Source of the DNA: an uncultured Candidatus Melainabacteria bacterium
Lineage (GTDB): Bacteria > Cyanobacteriota > Vampirovibrionia > Gastranaerophilales > Gastranaerophilaceae
Direction: 5' to 3'
NCBI GenBank assembly: GCA_934754505.1
Contig: CAKVIE010000006.1
Span: 53,376-117,375 of the forward strand
Length of the DNA stretch: 64,000 nt
Positions 42,929 through 52,204 of the stretch are shown one piece after another (within the stretch, counting starts at the first letter, position 1; each line of letters begins with the position of its first letter). The notes below the pieces were generated by a model that was given only the letters and a program-made list of their open reading frames with translations, had not been told where the DNA came from and searched no databases. Position numbers and translations under genes: made by a program.

Positions 42929-44002
42929 TTAATCAAACAAGGATTGTTGAATATTTTCAATATTTTTAAGATTCAACGCTTTTGCTGCATAAGGAGTTAT
43001 TTTTCTTCCTCTTGAAGTTCTTTGAATAAATCCCTCTTGCAATAAAAACGGTTCATAAACTTCTTCAATAGTTCTTGAATCTTCACCGAGAGCAGCCGCA
43101 AGCGTTTCAAGCCCGACAGGTCCGCCTTGGTATTTTTCTGCAATCATATTCAAAAGCATTCTGTCAGTAGTATCTAAGCCGAATTTATCAATATTAAGAT
43201 TATCCAAAGCATCATTTGCAACTTTTTCATTCACAACACCGTCTGCGATAACTATTGCATAGTCGGCAACACGCTTAACGAGGCGGTTTGCAATTCTCGG
43301 AGTACCTCTTGAACGTTTTGAAACAGCACTCGCCCCATCATCTGTAATTTTTATGTTCAAAATGGAAGCAGTTCGTTTTACAACCTCTCGAAGTTCTTCT
43401 TCCGAATAGAATTCAAGCCTGTGAATAATCCCGAAACGGTCACGCAAAGGCCCCGACAAAGCACCCGCTTTTGTTGTTGCACCAATCAATGTAAATTTAG
43501 GAACAGGAACACGCAAAGTCTTTAATGTCTGACCTTTTCCCGTGTTCATATCAAGGAAAAAATCTTCCATTGCAGGATAAAGAATTTCTTCCGCCACCTT
43601 ATTCAAACGGTGGATTTCATCAATAAAAAGAACTTGTCCTGCTTTTAAAGACATTAAAATTCCGATAATATCTCTTGGCCGCTCAAGTGCAGGAGCAGAA
43701 GTAATTTTGATTTCAGCCCCTGTTTCATTTGCGATTACGCATGCCAAAGTTGTTTTACCAAGCCCCGGAGGTCCGTAAAATAATAAATGATCCAAAGGAG
43801 TTTCACGTCTTTTGGCAGCTTCGATAGAAATTTTGAGCATGTTTTTTAAATTAGTCTGCCCAATGTAACTGTCGAAAGTTTTCGGACGAATGTTATTTTC
43901 AAACGTCATGTCAAACTCGGTAGCCGAAGGTGTCATTTTATTGGATTTAGACTTCTTTTCGGGTTTAATTTTTAAATTTGCATCATTATCAGAAATTATC
44001 AT
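42929..44002 (-). CDS. ruvB: RuvB, Holliday junction branch-migration ATPase
   Basis: RuvB is the hexameric motor that, with RuvA, moves Holliday junctions. From the ATG at 44002 (MIISDNDANLKI) the protein has 357 residues; an in-frame TTG at 44044 has no ribosome site. Motifs are IRPKTFDSYIGQ, Walker A FYGPPGLGKTTLACV, Walker B VLFIDEIHRLNKVAEEIL, sensor TLIGATTKAGALSGPLRDRF and GTPRIANRLVKRVADYA. The C-terminal winged helix has EPFLLQEGFIQRTSRGRKIT. Its first 40 residues are a polar extension. Its stop abuts that of mtaB in convergent orientation. Confidence 0.97.
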   Translation of the reverse strand: MIISDNDANLKIKPEKKSKSNKMTPSATEFDMTFENNIRPKTFDSYIGQTNLKNMLKISIEAAKRRETPLDHLLFYGPPGLGKTTLACVIANETGAEIKITSAPALERPRDIIGILMSLKAGQVLFIDEIHRLNKVAEEILYPAMEDFFLDMNTGKGQTLKTLRVPVPKFTLIGATTKAGALSGPLRDRFGIIHRLEFYSEEELREVVKRTASILNIKITDDGASAVSKRSRGTPRIANRLVKRVADYAIVIADGVVNEKVANDALDNLNIDKFGLDTTDRMLLNMIAEKYQGGPVGLETLAAALGEDSRTIEEVYEPFLLQEGFIQRTSRGRKITPYAAKALNLKNIENIQQSLFD

Positions 44003-44060
44003 TTTGTTTCCGTTTCTGAAAATTATTTTACCATCTTTTCGCAAAATAATCTAATTGTTG

Positions 44061-44117
44061 TATAATGAAGTTGATTAGAAATAATGAAAAATTTTCACAA
44101 AAATAAAAGGAAAATAT
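44061..44117 (+). promoter_or_regulatory. Promoter and leader of pyk
   Basis: TATAAT at 44061-44066 precedes a leader of about 45 nt, and AAAAGG at 44105-44110 lies 7 nt before the ATG at 44118. This is one of the few clearly leadered genes here. Confidence 0.5.
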
Positions 44118-45551
44118 ATGGGAAAATTCAGAAGAATAAAAACAAAAATAGTCGCAACACTCGGACCTGCATCTTCAAAATATGAAACGATTTTGAACAT
44201 GGCAAAAGCAGGAGCAACAGTATTCAGATTAAACAGTTCTCACGGCACTCCGGAAGAACACAAAAAGAGAATTGATTTGATAAGAGAAGCAGCAAGAGAG
44301 CTTAATATGTATCTTGCGATTTTAGTAGATTTGCAAGGTCCAAAAATCAGAGTCGGAGCAATTACAAACCCTATTCCTATAAAAGAAGGTCAAATTTTGT
44401 GTTTAAAACATGGTTCGGATTGTTCAAATGCCGATGTTATCCCCGTTGATTATGCAGGAATAGCAAACGATGTAAAAGAGGGCGACAAAATTCTTCTTGA
44501 TGACGGTAAAATCGGACTTAAAGTTCTTGAAGTTAAAAATGACGTTGTTAAAACAGAAGTTCTTTACGGTGAGCTTTTAAAACCGAGAAAAGGTATAAAT
44601 ATCCCCGGAACACAAGCAAGTTTACCCTGCGTAACAGACAGAGATAAAGAATATATCAAATTTGCAGTTCAAAATGATGCTGATTTTTTGGCACTTTCAT
44701 TTGTCAGAGATGCAAATGATATAAAAATGGCAAAAGCTTATATGAAAACACTCGGAGCAGACATTCCGATTATTGCAAAAATCGAAAAACCGCAAGCAGT
44801 AGAAAACCTTAAATCAATTATTAAAGAATCTTACGGTGTAATGGTTGCAAGAGGAGATTTGGGCATAGAAATGTCACCCGAACAAGTTCCTATTGCACAA
44901 AAAGAGATTATAAAAGAAGCTTCAAACCAAAGAAAAACCTGTATCGTTGCAACACAAATGCTTGAATCAATGATAGAAGAACCTATTCCGACAAGAGCAG
45001 AAGCAAGTGACGTTGCAAATGCTATTTTGGACGGAGCTGATGCAGTTATGTTATCAGGCGAAACAGCAGCAGGGAAATACCCTGTTCAAGCTGTCAAAAT
45101 GATGAATCAAATTTCAGACAGCATTGAAACAAGCCGTTTCTGCCCTGAATATCTTGATTTGGAAGTAACAGACGAATATGAAATTACGCCGCAGGCTATT
45201 GCAAATGCAGCAGCAAAAATGGCTCACGATTTACACGCAAAAGCAATTTTTGCCTTCACTCACACAGGCTACACACCGAGATTACTTTCAAAAATCAGAC
45301 CGCAAATTCCGATTGTAGCACTTTCTGATCAAAGCAAAACCTGCAGAAAATTAAACCTTTCTTGGAATTTATGCCCGTTCTTCTGCGATTGGGATACAAC
45401 TCTTGATGAAACTATGTTGAAAAAAATCGACAAATTAATTTTGGAAAGAACCGACTTTAAAAAAGACGAAAGAATTATCATTATCGGCTCAATTCCTCAA
45501 TTAATTACAGGCAGAACAAACTTCATCAGAGTTCACAGAATAGGTGCTTAA
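44118..45551 (+). CDS. pyk: Pyruvate kinase
   Basis: Catalyses phosphoenolpyruvate plus ADP to pyruvate and ATP, the final ATP-yielding step of glycolysis. The product has 477 residues. Motifs: KTKIVATLGPASSKYETILN, ATVFRLNSSHGTPEEHKKRI (Ser for the more usual Phe in RLNFSHG), ILVDLQGPKIRVG, the active-site block IPIIAKIEKPQAVENL, VARGDLGIEM, MLESMIEEPIPTRAEASDVA and DAVMLSGETAAGKYP. The C-terminal regulatory domain (from about 355) is present. It is a single-gene unit with promoter and terminator. Confidence 0.97.
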   Translation: MGKFRRIKTKIVATLGPASSKYETILNMAKAGATVFRLNSSHGTPEEHKKRIDLIREAARELNMYLAILVDLQGPKIRVGAITNPIPIKEGQILCLKHGSDCSNADVIPVDYAGIANDVKEGDKILLDDGKIGLKVLEVKNDVVKTEVLYGELLKPRKGINIPGTQASLPCVTDRDKEYIKFAVQNDADFLALSFVRDANDIKMAKAYMKTLGADIPIIAKIEKPQAVENLKSIIKESYGVMVARGDLGIEMSPEQVPIAQKEIIKEASNQRKTCIVATQMLESMIEEPIPTRAEASDVANAILDGADAVMLSGETAAGKYPVQAVKMMNQISDSIETSRFCPEYLDLEVTDEYEITPQAIANAAAKMAHDLHAKAIFAFTHTGYTPRLLSKIRPQIPIVALSDQSKTCRKLNLSWNLCPFFCDWDTTLDETMLKKIDKLILERTDFKKDERIIIIGSIPQLITGRTNFIRVHRIGA

Positions 45552-45572
45552 TCAATAATTAATCAAATTTCA

Positions 45573-45608
45573 AAAGTGCATTTTCGAAAGAATTTGCACT
45601 TTTTTTAT
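45573..45608. terminator. Terminator of pyk, shared with the convergent glycosyltransferase gene
   Basis: AAAGTGCA at 45573-45580 pairs with TGCACTTT at 45595-45602 around a 14 nt loop, followed by seven T residues. On the minus strand it lies just after the glycosyltransferase stop. Confidence 0.85.
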
Positions 45609-46645
45609 TAATAATGTTTGTATGTATTTCTTGCATCAAAACACGAAAAATTAAACAAACCGCAGATTAAACCGAATAAAAAGAAAACGCAAAACATTAT
45701 GAAAATAAAATATATATAGAAAAATGCTAAAACTTTATTACAGTTTATTTTGTTTGCCAATTTAACAGCATAAAATACAAACAATAATAAAACAGCAAAC
45801 GGTAATAAAAGCAATATCAAAATATCTTCATTGATAAATACACCGGTTAAAAGTACGAAAATAAAGAAAATAAATGCAATTAACGGAAAGAATATTAATA
45901 AATATTCATTAATTGATTTTTTACCCGTTCTTGTAGAAAATTCTTTTGCATAGTACAAAGACATACTGAAAACTTTTTTAAGAAAGGGTAAAGACGAGCA
46001 TTCGTGGTGAAAAACTCTGATTTTAGGCACAAATCTGATTTTATAATTATTTTTGACCATTCTGTCGGAAAACTCATTATCTTCAGCCAAATAAAGAGTT
46101 TCGTCCATACCGCCTAATTTGTCATATACAGATTTTCTCATTATTAAATTTGATGTCATAAATTCGTAGCAATCCTGCTCTTTGACATTCAAATCAATGA
46201 CTTTACACCATTTTGAATAAGTAAATAATTTACAAAATCTTATTAAACGCAGACATTGTTTTTCGAAATTATCATTTTCAGGCAAAAGTTGATTACCTGT
46301 AACGGCAGAATAATCTTGGTTTTTATCCAAAAAATCGACTGCAGACTCAATCCAATTTTCGCAGGGATAAGCATCCGAATCTATAAAACCTAAATATTCT
46401 GTTTGAGCTAAACGAGCACCTTGATTACGTTTTGCCGACATATTCAAATTCTCGGATTTTAATATAGTAACATTTTCATCAAAATCCCTATTTTTATTCT
46501 CATCAATTTTATCAAGAATAACGATAATCTTGACAAAAGGATATAATTTTCTAATTTCTGAAACCGATTCCAAAAGCAAAAAATCAACAGAGCGAGATGG
46601 AATAATCAAGGTTATTTTATTTTGAAAATTCACATCGCTACACAT
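45608..46645 (-). CDS. Family 2 glycosyltransferase with C-terminal membrane helices
   Basis: A 345-residue inverting glycosyltransferase of the GT2 (GT-A) type. The ATG at 46645 (MCSDVNFQNK) has AGAGG upstream; an earlier ATG at 46672 lies deeper in the preceding gene. The fold markers are ITLIIPSRSVDF, NMSAKRNQGARLAQTEYLGF, the DXD-type IDSDAYPCENW, and ED in LYLAEDNEFSDRMV. The C-terminal third holds about three membrane helices (LLIFFPLIAFIFFIFVLLTG and following). It overlaps the upstream radical SAM gene by 8 bp, suggesting a shared pathway such as decoration of a lipid-linked or surface glycan. Confidence 0.85.
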   Translation of the reverse strand: MCSDVNFQNKITLIIPSRSVDFLLLESVSEIRKLYPFVKIIVILDKIDENKNRDFDENVTILKSENLNMSAKRNQGARLAQTEYLGFIDSDAYPCENWIESAVDFLDKNQDYSAVTGNQLLPENDNFEKQCLRLIRFCKLFTYSKWCKVIDLNVKEQDCYEFMTSNLIMRKSVYDKLGGMDETLYLAEDNEFSDRMVKNNYKIRFVPKIRVFHHECSSLPFLKKVFSMSLYYAKEFSTRTGKKSINEYLLIFFPLIAFIFFIFVLLTGVFINEDILILLLLPFAVLLLFVFYAVKLANKINCNKVLAFFYIYFIFIMFCVFFLFGLICGLFNFSCFDARNTYKHY

Positions 46646-47744
46646 TTTTGCCTCTTTTTGAATTAATATCATTTATTATACAACTTAATAATTCAAAATA
46701 ATATCTCGGAGAAGAAAAAATATTCAAAAGCCAACTGCATTCAAAGGTACAGAAACATTTTGAATTTTTTACACAATTACATATTTTTTTCGCATTTTGA
46801 GAATGCCAGCATTTTGAATAATCATAGTCGAAATCTGCCAAATTACCGATTTTCGAACTCAAAAGTTCGCACGGAAAAACATCGCCTCGACTGTAAATAA
46901 CTCCGAACAAACTTCCTGCTGTACAAGGTGAAATATATTTATTTTCATTGAAAGTTTTTAAAACATATTTCCAAAGCATTTTATTTTTTGCGTTCAAAAG
47001 CACAGAGGTCAAAGATTTATCAGAAAACCCCTCTATTTTTCCGAATTCAAAATCTTTATCCATAGCCGAATGAATTTTTTGATAAGATTGAGCAATGCCT
47101 TGCTTAACATTGGCATCAAGCATTTTGACAGCATTTCCCCTTACGAGCGTGCAATTAATATTTTGAATATTCAGGTTATCTCTGATGTACAAATATGTTT
47201 CAAACGCACTGTCAAAATTATCGGGAGTAACCGTCAAATTAAATGTTCCGTTGAACTTCGGATAATATTTATGCACAATTTCATAAGATTTTAAAACATT
47301 CTCGTGCAAATTCTTTAAATGTCTGTATTCAGAATGCTTTTCTCCAATATAATCGTATGAAAAGAAAAATGAAATCGGCAAATTTTCCTTATCTGCCCTT
47401 TTGCAAAAATCTTCAATTCGGTCGGGCATGCTGCCGTTTGTACAAACAGCGATTGATTGGGCTGTTGAATTTTTGTACCAAATATCGGCAATTTCAAAAA
47501 AATCATTTCGCAAAAAAGGTTCACCGCCTGTCAATGAAACATTTCTCAAGGCCGCTCCGCTTGTCGAAGCAATTTTTTCTATTTGTTCTAAAGTTATTTC
47601 ATTTTCGATATTTTTAAAATCGACAAAACAATGAGGACATCTTGCATTACAGCTTTCCGTAACGAAATGAGTTATAGAAACGGGATTAGAATGCAAAACA
47701 AGTGCATTTAACAAATTATAAAAATAATTCCATTTCTTTTTCAT
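46638..47744 (-). CDS. Radical SAM protein with SPASM-type C-terminal cysteines
   Basis: A 368-residue radical SAM enzyme. The cluster motif is TESCNARCPHCFVDF at about residues 29-43, followed by VSLTGGEPFLRND and SIAVCTNGSMPD. The C-terminal region has many cysteines in a SPASM-like pattern (ISPCTAGSLFGVIYSRGDVF, PCELLSSKIGNL, then CNCVKNSKCFCTFECSWL), expected to bind one or two auxiliary Fe-S clusters. Such enzymes often modify peptides or sugars, but no precursor peptide was found nearby. It overlaps the glycosyltransferase by 8 bp. It is not closely similar to the radical SAM protein at 33113. Confidence 0.85.
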   Translation of the reverse strand: MKKKWNYFYNLLNALVLHSNPVSITHFVTESCNARCPHCFVDFKNIENEITLEQIEKIASTSGAALRNVSLTGGEPFLRNDFFEIADIWYKNSTAQSIAVCTNGSMPDRIEDFCKRADKENLPISFFFSYDYIGEKHSEYRHLKNLHENVLKSYEIVHKYYPKFNGTFNLTVTPDNFDSAFETYLYIRDNLNIQNINCTLVRGNAVKMLDANVKQGIAQSYQKIHSAMDKDFEFGKIEGFSDKSLTSVLLNAKNKMLWKYVLKTFNENKYISPCTAGSLFGVIYSRGDVFPCELLSSKIGNLADFDYDYSKCWHSQNAKKICNCVKNSKCFCTFECSWLLNIFSSPRYYFELLSCIINDINSKRGKNV

Positions 47745-47826
47745 TAACTAAAGACCTCTAAAAAATTATATAATGAATAATTTTAATGTAAAATAATATC
47801 ATACAGCACAACATCGGTATAAAATA

Positions 47827-49503
47827 ATGATAAAATTTGATTCTCTTACATTAAAAGCATTTATAAATGAAAATACGGATTATCTTAAAAATTCATCAGT
47901 TCGAAAAATTCAACAGCCGTCAAGACGAGAGCTTATTTTGCATCTTCGAAACAATGGCATTAACAAAAAACTGTACATAAATATCAACCCTGAATTTTTT
48001 CACGTTTGTTTTTTGGAAAACGTTGAAAAAAGAGGAATTATAATACCTAACGCCGCTCCGATGTTTTGCATGCTTTTGAGAAAATATATTTTAAATTGCA
48101 AAATATCAAAAGTCGAACAGCCAAACGGTGAAAGAATTTTAGAATTATATTTTGAATACAGTGATGCAATCGGGGAAACCGAAACCCTTTGCCTAGCAAT
48201 AGAATTAATGGGAAAATACAGTAACATAATTTTATACAACAAAAAAACGGGAATAATTTTGGGCTGTGCACACAATGTAGGAGAAGAAAAGAGCAAAGTT
48301 CGAGAATTAGCAGGCACTCTGCCGTACATTTATCCCGAAAAGCAAGAAAAATCAGACATAATGCAAACAACAGAAACGGAATTTGCGAACAATCTCGACG
48401 GAAATTTTGATGAAACTTCGTTGAGCTTCACACTCTCAACAGAATACGATTATTTGACTATCCCGCTTGCAAAACAAGCTATTTCAAAAGCAGTTGAAAA
48501 ATCTTCGGAAGATAATCAACAAGAATTTTTAAAAAATTTGTACGAAATATTAAGCAAAACTATTCGATTAAAAACTTTTACCCCCTCAATAAAAACAGAT
48601 TATTCAGAATTTTCACTTATTGAAAATTTAAAAAATTTTACAGCACAAAACTCTGTAAATGCAATGATTGACAAGTATTTTGAATATCAGCAAATTCAAA
48701 ATATCCTAAAACAAAAAAAAGGTAAATTATCAAAAATTCTCGAAAACAAAATGAAAAAAGTAACAAAACTTTCTGACATTCAAAAAGAAAAAATAAATTT
48801 GTCCGAAAAAGCTGATAAATACAAACAAAAAGCAGATACTCTGATGATGAATTTAAATGCTGAAATCACACCCAAGATGACACTTACAAACCCATACGAC
48901 AACACCGTAATAGAAATAGAACCTGATATAAATTTAACCGTCATTCAAAATGCAAATAAATACTACAAATTGTATAAGAAAATGAAAACGGCTTCCGAAT
49001 ATGCAGCCAAAATGATTGAAGAAACAAAAGAAACACTTGCCTCTCTTGATGAACAAATGTTCTATGTCAGCATAGCGTCAAATCTTGATGAAATTTCGGA
49101 ACTTGAAACAGAATTTGGAATAACAGCAGCCGAACAAAATAAAAACAAGAACAAAAAGCATACAGTCAATCTCAAATGCCACGAAATTGACGGTTTCAAA
49201 ATTTATCTCGGAAAAAATTCAATACAGAATGACTACCTTTTGTCAAAAATTGCAGCCCCTGAAGATTTATGGTTTCACCCCTCAAACATGCCAGGAGCAC
49301 ACGTAATATTGAAAAAGAACAATTCAAAAGAAATAATTCCTGATAAAGTTTTGCTGCAATGTGCAAAACTCACGAAAAGATTTTCCAAAACACAAAACGA
49401 CTCAAGAATTCCTGTTATTTATACAGAAAGAAAATACGTAAAAAAAGCAAATTCTAAAATTGCATTCGTAACATATAAAAACGAAAAAGAAATTTATTGC
49501 TAA
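47827..49503 (+). CDS. rqcH: RqcH/NFACT family protein, ribosome quality control
   Basis: A 558-residue NFACT protein. RqcH binds obstructed 50S subunits and adds C-terminal alanine tails to stalled chains; older names call it a fibronectin-binding protein. The N domain has LILHLRNNGINKKLYININP and FCMLLRKYILNCKISKVEQP with GERILEL, where a DR dipeptide is usual in RqcH and ER is seen here. A long coiled coil occupies residues about 280-440. The C-terminal NFACT-R domain is clear: FKIYLGKNSIQNDYLLSKIA, DLWFHPSNMPGAHVIL and VIYTERKYVKKANS. A TATAAA lies directly upstream, but the promoter is uncertain. Confidence 0.9.
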   Translation: MIKFDSLTLKAFINENTDYLKNSSVRKIQQPSRRELILHLRNNGINKKLYININPEFFHVCFLENVEKRGIIIPNAAPMFCMLLRKYILNCKISKVEQPNGERILELYFEYSDAIGETETLCLAIELMGKYSNIILYNKKTGIILGCAHNVGEEKSKVRELAGTLPYIYPEKQEKSDIMQTTETEFANNLDGNFDETSLSFTLSTEYDYLTIPLAKQAISKAVEKSSEDNQQEFLKNLYEILSKTIRLKTFTPSIKTDYSEFSLIENLKNFTAQNSVNAMIDKYFEYQQIQNILKQKKGKLSKILENKMKKVTKLSDIQKEKINLSEKADKYKQKADTLMMNLNAEITPKMTLTNPYDNTVIEIEPDINLTVIQNANKYYKLYKKMKTASEYAAKMIEETKETLASLDEQMFYVSIASNLDEISELETEFGITAAEQNKNKNKKHTVNLKCHEIDGFKIYLGKNSIQNDYLLSKIAAPEDLWFHPSNMPGAHVILKKNNSKEIIPDKVLLQCAKLTKRFSKTQNDSRIPVIYTERKYVKKANSKIAFVTYKNEKEIYC

Positions 49504-49510
49504 AAAATTA

Positions 49511-49536
49511 CCGCACAAATTTAAAAATCCGTGCGG
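49511..49536. other. Short hairpin between rqcH and the MFS gene
   Basis: CCGCAC at 49511-49516 and GTGCGG at 49531-49536 form a 6 bp GC-rich stem with a 14 nt A/T loop. No T tract follows on either strand, so it is a weak terminator at best. Confidence 0.4.
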
Positions 49537-49561
49537 CAACTAATAGTGTTATCTATTGCAA

Positions 49562-50923
49562 TTAGAAGTTTTTCGGCTTAACACCATTCTTCCAATTTTC
49601 TTCAATTTGTTCAAGTGAAAGACCTTTGGTTTCCGGAACCATAAAGTAGATGAAAATCAAAGATATTACACAAAGAACACCGAAGATTGCAAAAGTTACG
49701 CCTTCACTCAATTTGCTTATCATAACGGGGAATGCCAAAAGAATGAAGATATTAGAAAGATAATTTGCTGAAACAGGGAAAATCATAAGCATACCTTTTG
49801 CTTCTAACGGGAAAATTTCCGAAACGATAACCCAAGCAACAGGACCAAGAGAATATGCAAAAGAGCAGATAAAACCGATAATTGAAATTACTGCAAGCCA
49901 TTTTTGATATTCGCCAAGCGATGCTCCAAACAAGAAGGAGAAAGCAATTAAGAACATGCTGATTCCCATAATTGTTGCCCCTGAAAGCAATAACGGTTTT
50001 CTTCCGACTTTGTCGCTAAAGTACATTGCAACAAATGTCATCAAGAAGTTTACAAGTCCGATGATGATTGCAATTTTTGTAGCAGAAGATTCATCTGCAA
50101 AACCTGCCATTTGGAAGATTTTTGAAGCATAACAGATAATAACGTTAATACCTGTTAAAATTTGAGCGAACATAATTCCGACCCCAATCAAAACAGGAGC
50201 TATCATCCATTTTTTAAAGCCGACTTTTTCGTTTCCGCCTTTATTTTTTGTACTTTCTTTTACTTCATCAATTCTTTGCTGAACGTCTTCTTCAGCTTCA
50301 ATTCTTTCAAAAACTTTTTTTGCTTCTTCATCACGACCTTTCAAAATAAGCCATCTCGGAGATTCCGAAAGGAAAATAAATGCGATTAAAACGATGATAG
50401 CAGGGATAATTCCCGAAAGCAGCATTGTTCTCCAATCTGCAGAAGCTGAGAAAATATATCCTGTTAAATATGAAACCAAAATTCCGAAAGTAAGTGATAA
50501 TTGATACAACGAGGCAAAAAATCCTCTGACTTTTTGAGGTGAAAGTTCCGATAAATACATAGGAACAATCGAAGTTGACATACCGACCGCAATGCCGCTT
50601 AAAATTCTTGCGGAAATCAACATAGTTGCACTCGTAGCATGCGAACTTATACAACAGCCGACTAAATAAATCAAACCTAAAAGTCCGAGAACTTTTTTTC
50701 GCCCGATTCTATCTGCAAGAAAACCATTAACAAATACGCCGATAAACGCACCAATCATTGCAGCAGCAACAAGTAAACCTTCCTTTTCGGGAGTAAGTGC
50801 CAAATCATTTGTAACAAATAATTGAGCTCCCGATATGATACCCGTGTCATATCCGACAAGAAGTCCGCCGAAAGATCCTGCCAATGCAATGAGTGCCAAA
50901 TTAAATAATGCCTTTTTGTTCAT
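49562..50923 (-). CDS. Sugar:proton symporter, MFS sugar porter family
   Basis: A 453-residue transporter with 12 predicted membrane helices. Sugar-porter motifs occur in order: GGLLVGYDTGIISGAQLFV, FLADRIGRKKVLGLLG, LISARILSGIAVGMSTSI, SESPRWLILKGRDEEAKKVF, the helix 7 block AQILTGINVIICYASKIFQM, DKVGRKPLL, GPVAWVIVSEIFPLEAKG and VPETKGLSLEQIEENWKN. It resembles XylE/AraE-type symporters; a hexose or pentose is the likely substrate. CGGAG precedes the ATG. It is a single gene, with a possible TTGATT/TATAGG promoter about 50-80 bp upstream. Confidence 0.93.
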   Translation of the reverse strand: MNKKALFNLALIALAGSFGGLLVGYDTGIISGAQLFVTNDLALTPEKEGLLVAAAMIGAFIGVFVNGFLADRIGRKKVLGLLGLIYLVGCCISSHATSATMLISARILSGIAVGMSTSIVPMYLSELSPQKVRGFFASLYQLSLTFGILVSYLTGYIFSASADWRTMLLSGIIPAIIVLIAFIFLSESPRWLILKGRDEEAKKVFERIEAEEDVQQRIDEVKESTKNKGGNEKVGFKKWMIAPVLIGVGIMFAQILTGINVIICYASKIFQMAGFADESSATKIAIIIGLVNFLMTFVAMYFSDKVGRKPLLLSGATIMGISMFLIAFSFLFGASLGEYQKWLAVISIIGFICSFAYSLGPVAWVIVSEIFPLEAKGMLMIFPVSANYLSNIFILLAFPVMISKLSEGVTFAIFGVLCVISLIFIYFMVPETKGLSLEQIEENWKNGVKPKNF

Positions 50924-51041
50924 AAATTAACACTCCGTTATTAAATACCTATAAGACGTTATGAGTATAAATCAAAAATGCTGTGTTTTGCATTATTTTA
51001 ACATTTCTTTGTTACGTTTTTTAACAAAAAATATATACACA

Positions 51042-51072
51042 AAAAAGAACCCTGCAAGCAAGGTTCTTTAGG
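51042..51072 (-). terminator. Terminator of the prepilin operon
   Basis: AAAGAACC at 51044-51051 pairs with GGTTCTTT at 51062-51069, with an inner TGC/GCA pair. On the minus strand it is followed by six T residues. It lies 14 nt beyond the prepilin stop. Confidence 0.85.
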
Positions 51073-51085
51073 ATAATTTAAAAGA

Positions 51086-52204
51086 TTAATATTTATAAAT
51101 TTGTTCCGTTATCGGTTTTCCGTAAGCATCAATGCCTTCAATATTATTTTTGGAAGAATAAACATCTTGCAATACAGGGAAAAACTTCGTTACTTGCGGT
51201 TTAATTATATTAAAATCGCATTCTGCAACGAAATCTTGACCGTTCACTTGTTTTGCAACCGAACCATCGGCATTGTATTGATTTTCAAAACATGCACTAA
51301 CATTGACTTTAACAGGATTACCCGCATCATCATTGACATTCATATTAAAACTTTCAGAAAAAGAAGTATAGCCTGAACAATAATTCGGATAATTTTCAGA
51401 TGCACCGAGAGTCCAGCAATAAGCATCTTTAAAGGTCAAATTTTTGCCTGCGGAAGTTCTGACAATAGATGCAGGGTGGCGTAAAGATTGAAGAACATTG
51501 TCAGCACCGTCAGATGAACGTTGTAAAATATTTCTGATTTTGACAACGCCCATGAAATATTTTGTATTTTCTGCAGGATCACCAAGCGGCAGCACTTCGC
51601 CGTTATCAAACACGGCAAAAGAAATTATATCTTTTCCGACCTCATTAGGTTTGGAATATCCGTTCAAATCAGCAGAAACAATACGATAAGGCTTAGCCGC
51701 CCCTGTTCCTGTCGGCACAACTCTATTTGAAACGTAAATAAAGTTTTTGTTCAATAACGTAAAATTGGGTACGGTGTCAGCATTAATTCCGCCGTAAATA
51801 TTTTCTAAAGTTGCATTATTCAAATCAGCAGCAGTGCATTTTACGGCACTTGCCGTCGCCATAAAAGACGCTAAACCTTTACAAAAGCCCGTGCCTGTTT
51901 TGTAGTTCAAAAGAAATTCATTTTCGGTAGAATTTTGCCCTGCCGTCATACAAGTCGTATAATCATCGGGATTGTCAGAATCTGCAGCTCTATCACAAGA
52001 AAAAGATGCCAAACTTCCGCCGACGGTTTGAGATGCCATGTGCCCGACCGTAATTTTTAAATCTCTAAAAAAATGATAACAAGTAAAGCCAAATGTTGTT
52101 TTTTGCATTTTTATCGTTTGCAAAGACAACACTGTAATTACACCCACAATTATAAGTGTCAAAAGAATTTCAGCCAATGTAAATCCGTAACGTTTATTTT
52201 TCAT
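51086..52204 (-). CDS. Type IV prepilin-like protein
   Basis: A 372-residue protein with a class III prepilin leader: MKNKRYGFTLAEILLTLIIV, where cleavage after Gly-7 would leave an N-methylated Phe and Glu-5. The following hydrophobic helix ends near residue 30. The rest is an exported globular domain rich in Asn, Thr and Cys (FTCYHFF, FSCDRAADSDNPDDYTTCMT, DAYCWTLGASENYPNYCSGY), with cysteines likely forming disulfides. The large C-terminal domain suggests a pseudopilin or minor pilin rather than a major subunit. Its start overlaps the end of the DUF3326 gene by 11 bp. No pilus assembly genes are in the window. Confidence 0.82.
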   Translation of the reverse strand: MKNKRYGFTLAEILLTLIIVGVITVLSLQTIKMQKTTFGFTCYHFFRDLKITVGHMASQTVGGSLASFSCDRAADSDNPDDYTTCMTAGQNSTENEFLLNYKTGTGFCKGLASFMATASAVKCTAADLNNATLENIYGGINADTVPNFTLLNKNFIYVSNRVVPTGTGAAKPYRIVSADLNGYSKPNEVGKDIISFAVFDNGEVLPLGDPAENTKYFMGVVKIRNILQRSSDGADNVLQSLRHPASIVRTSAGKNLTFKDAYCWTLGASENYPNYCSGYTSFSESFNMNVNDDAGNPVKVNVSACFENQYNADGSVAKQVNGQDFVAECDFNIIKPQVTKFFPVLQDVYSSKNNIEGIDAYGKPITEQIYKY

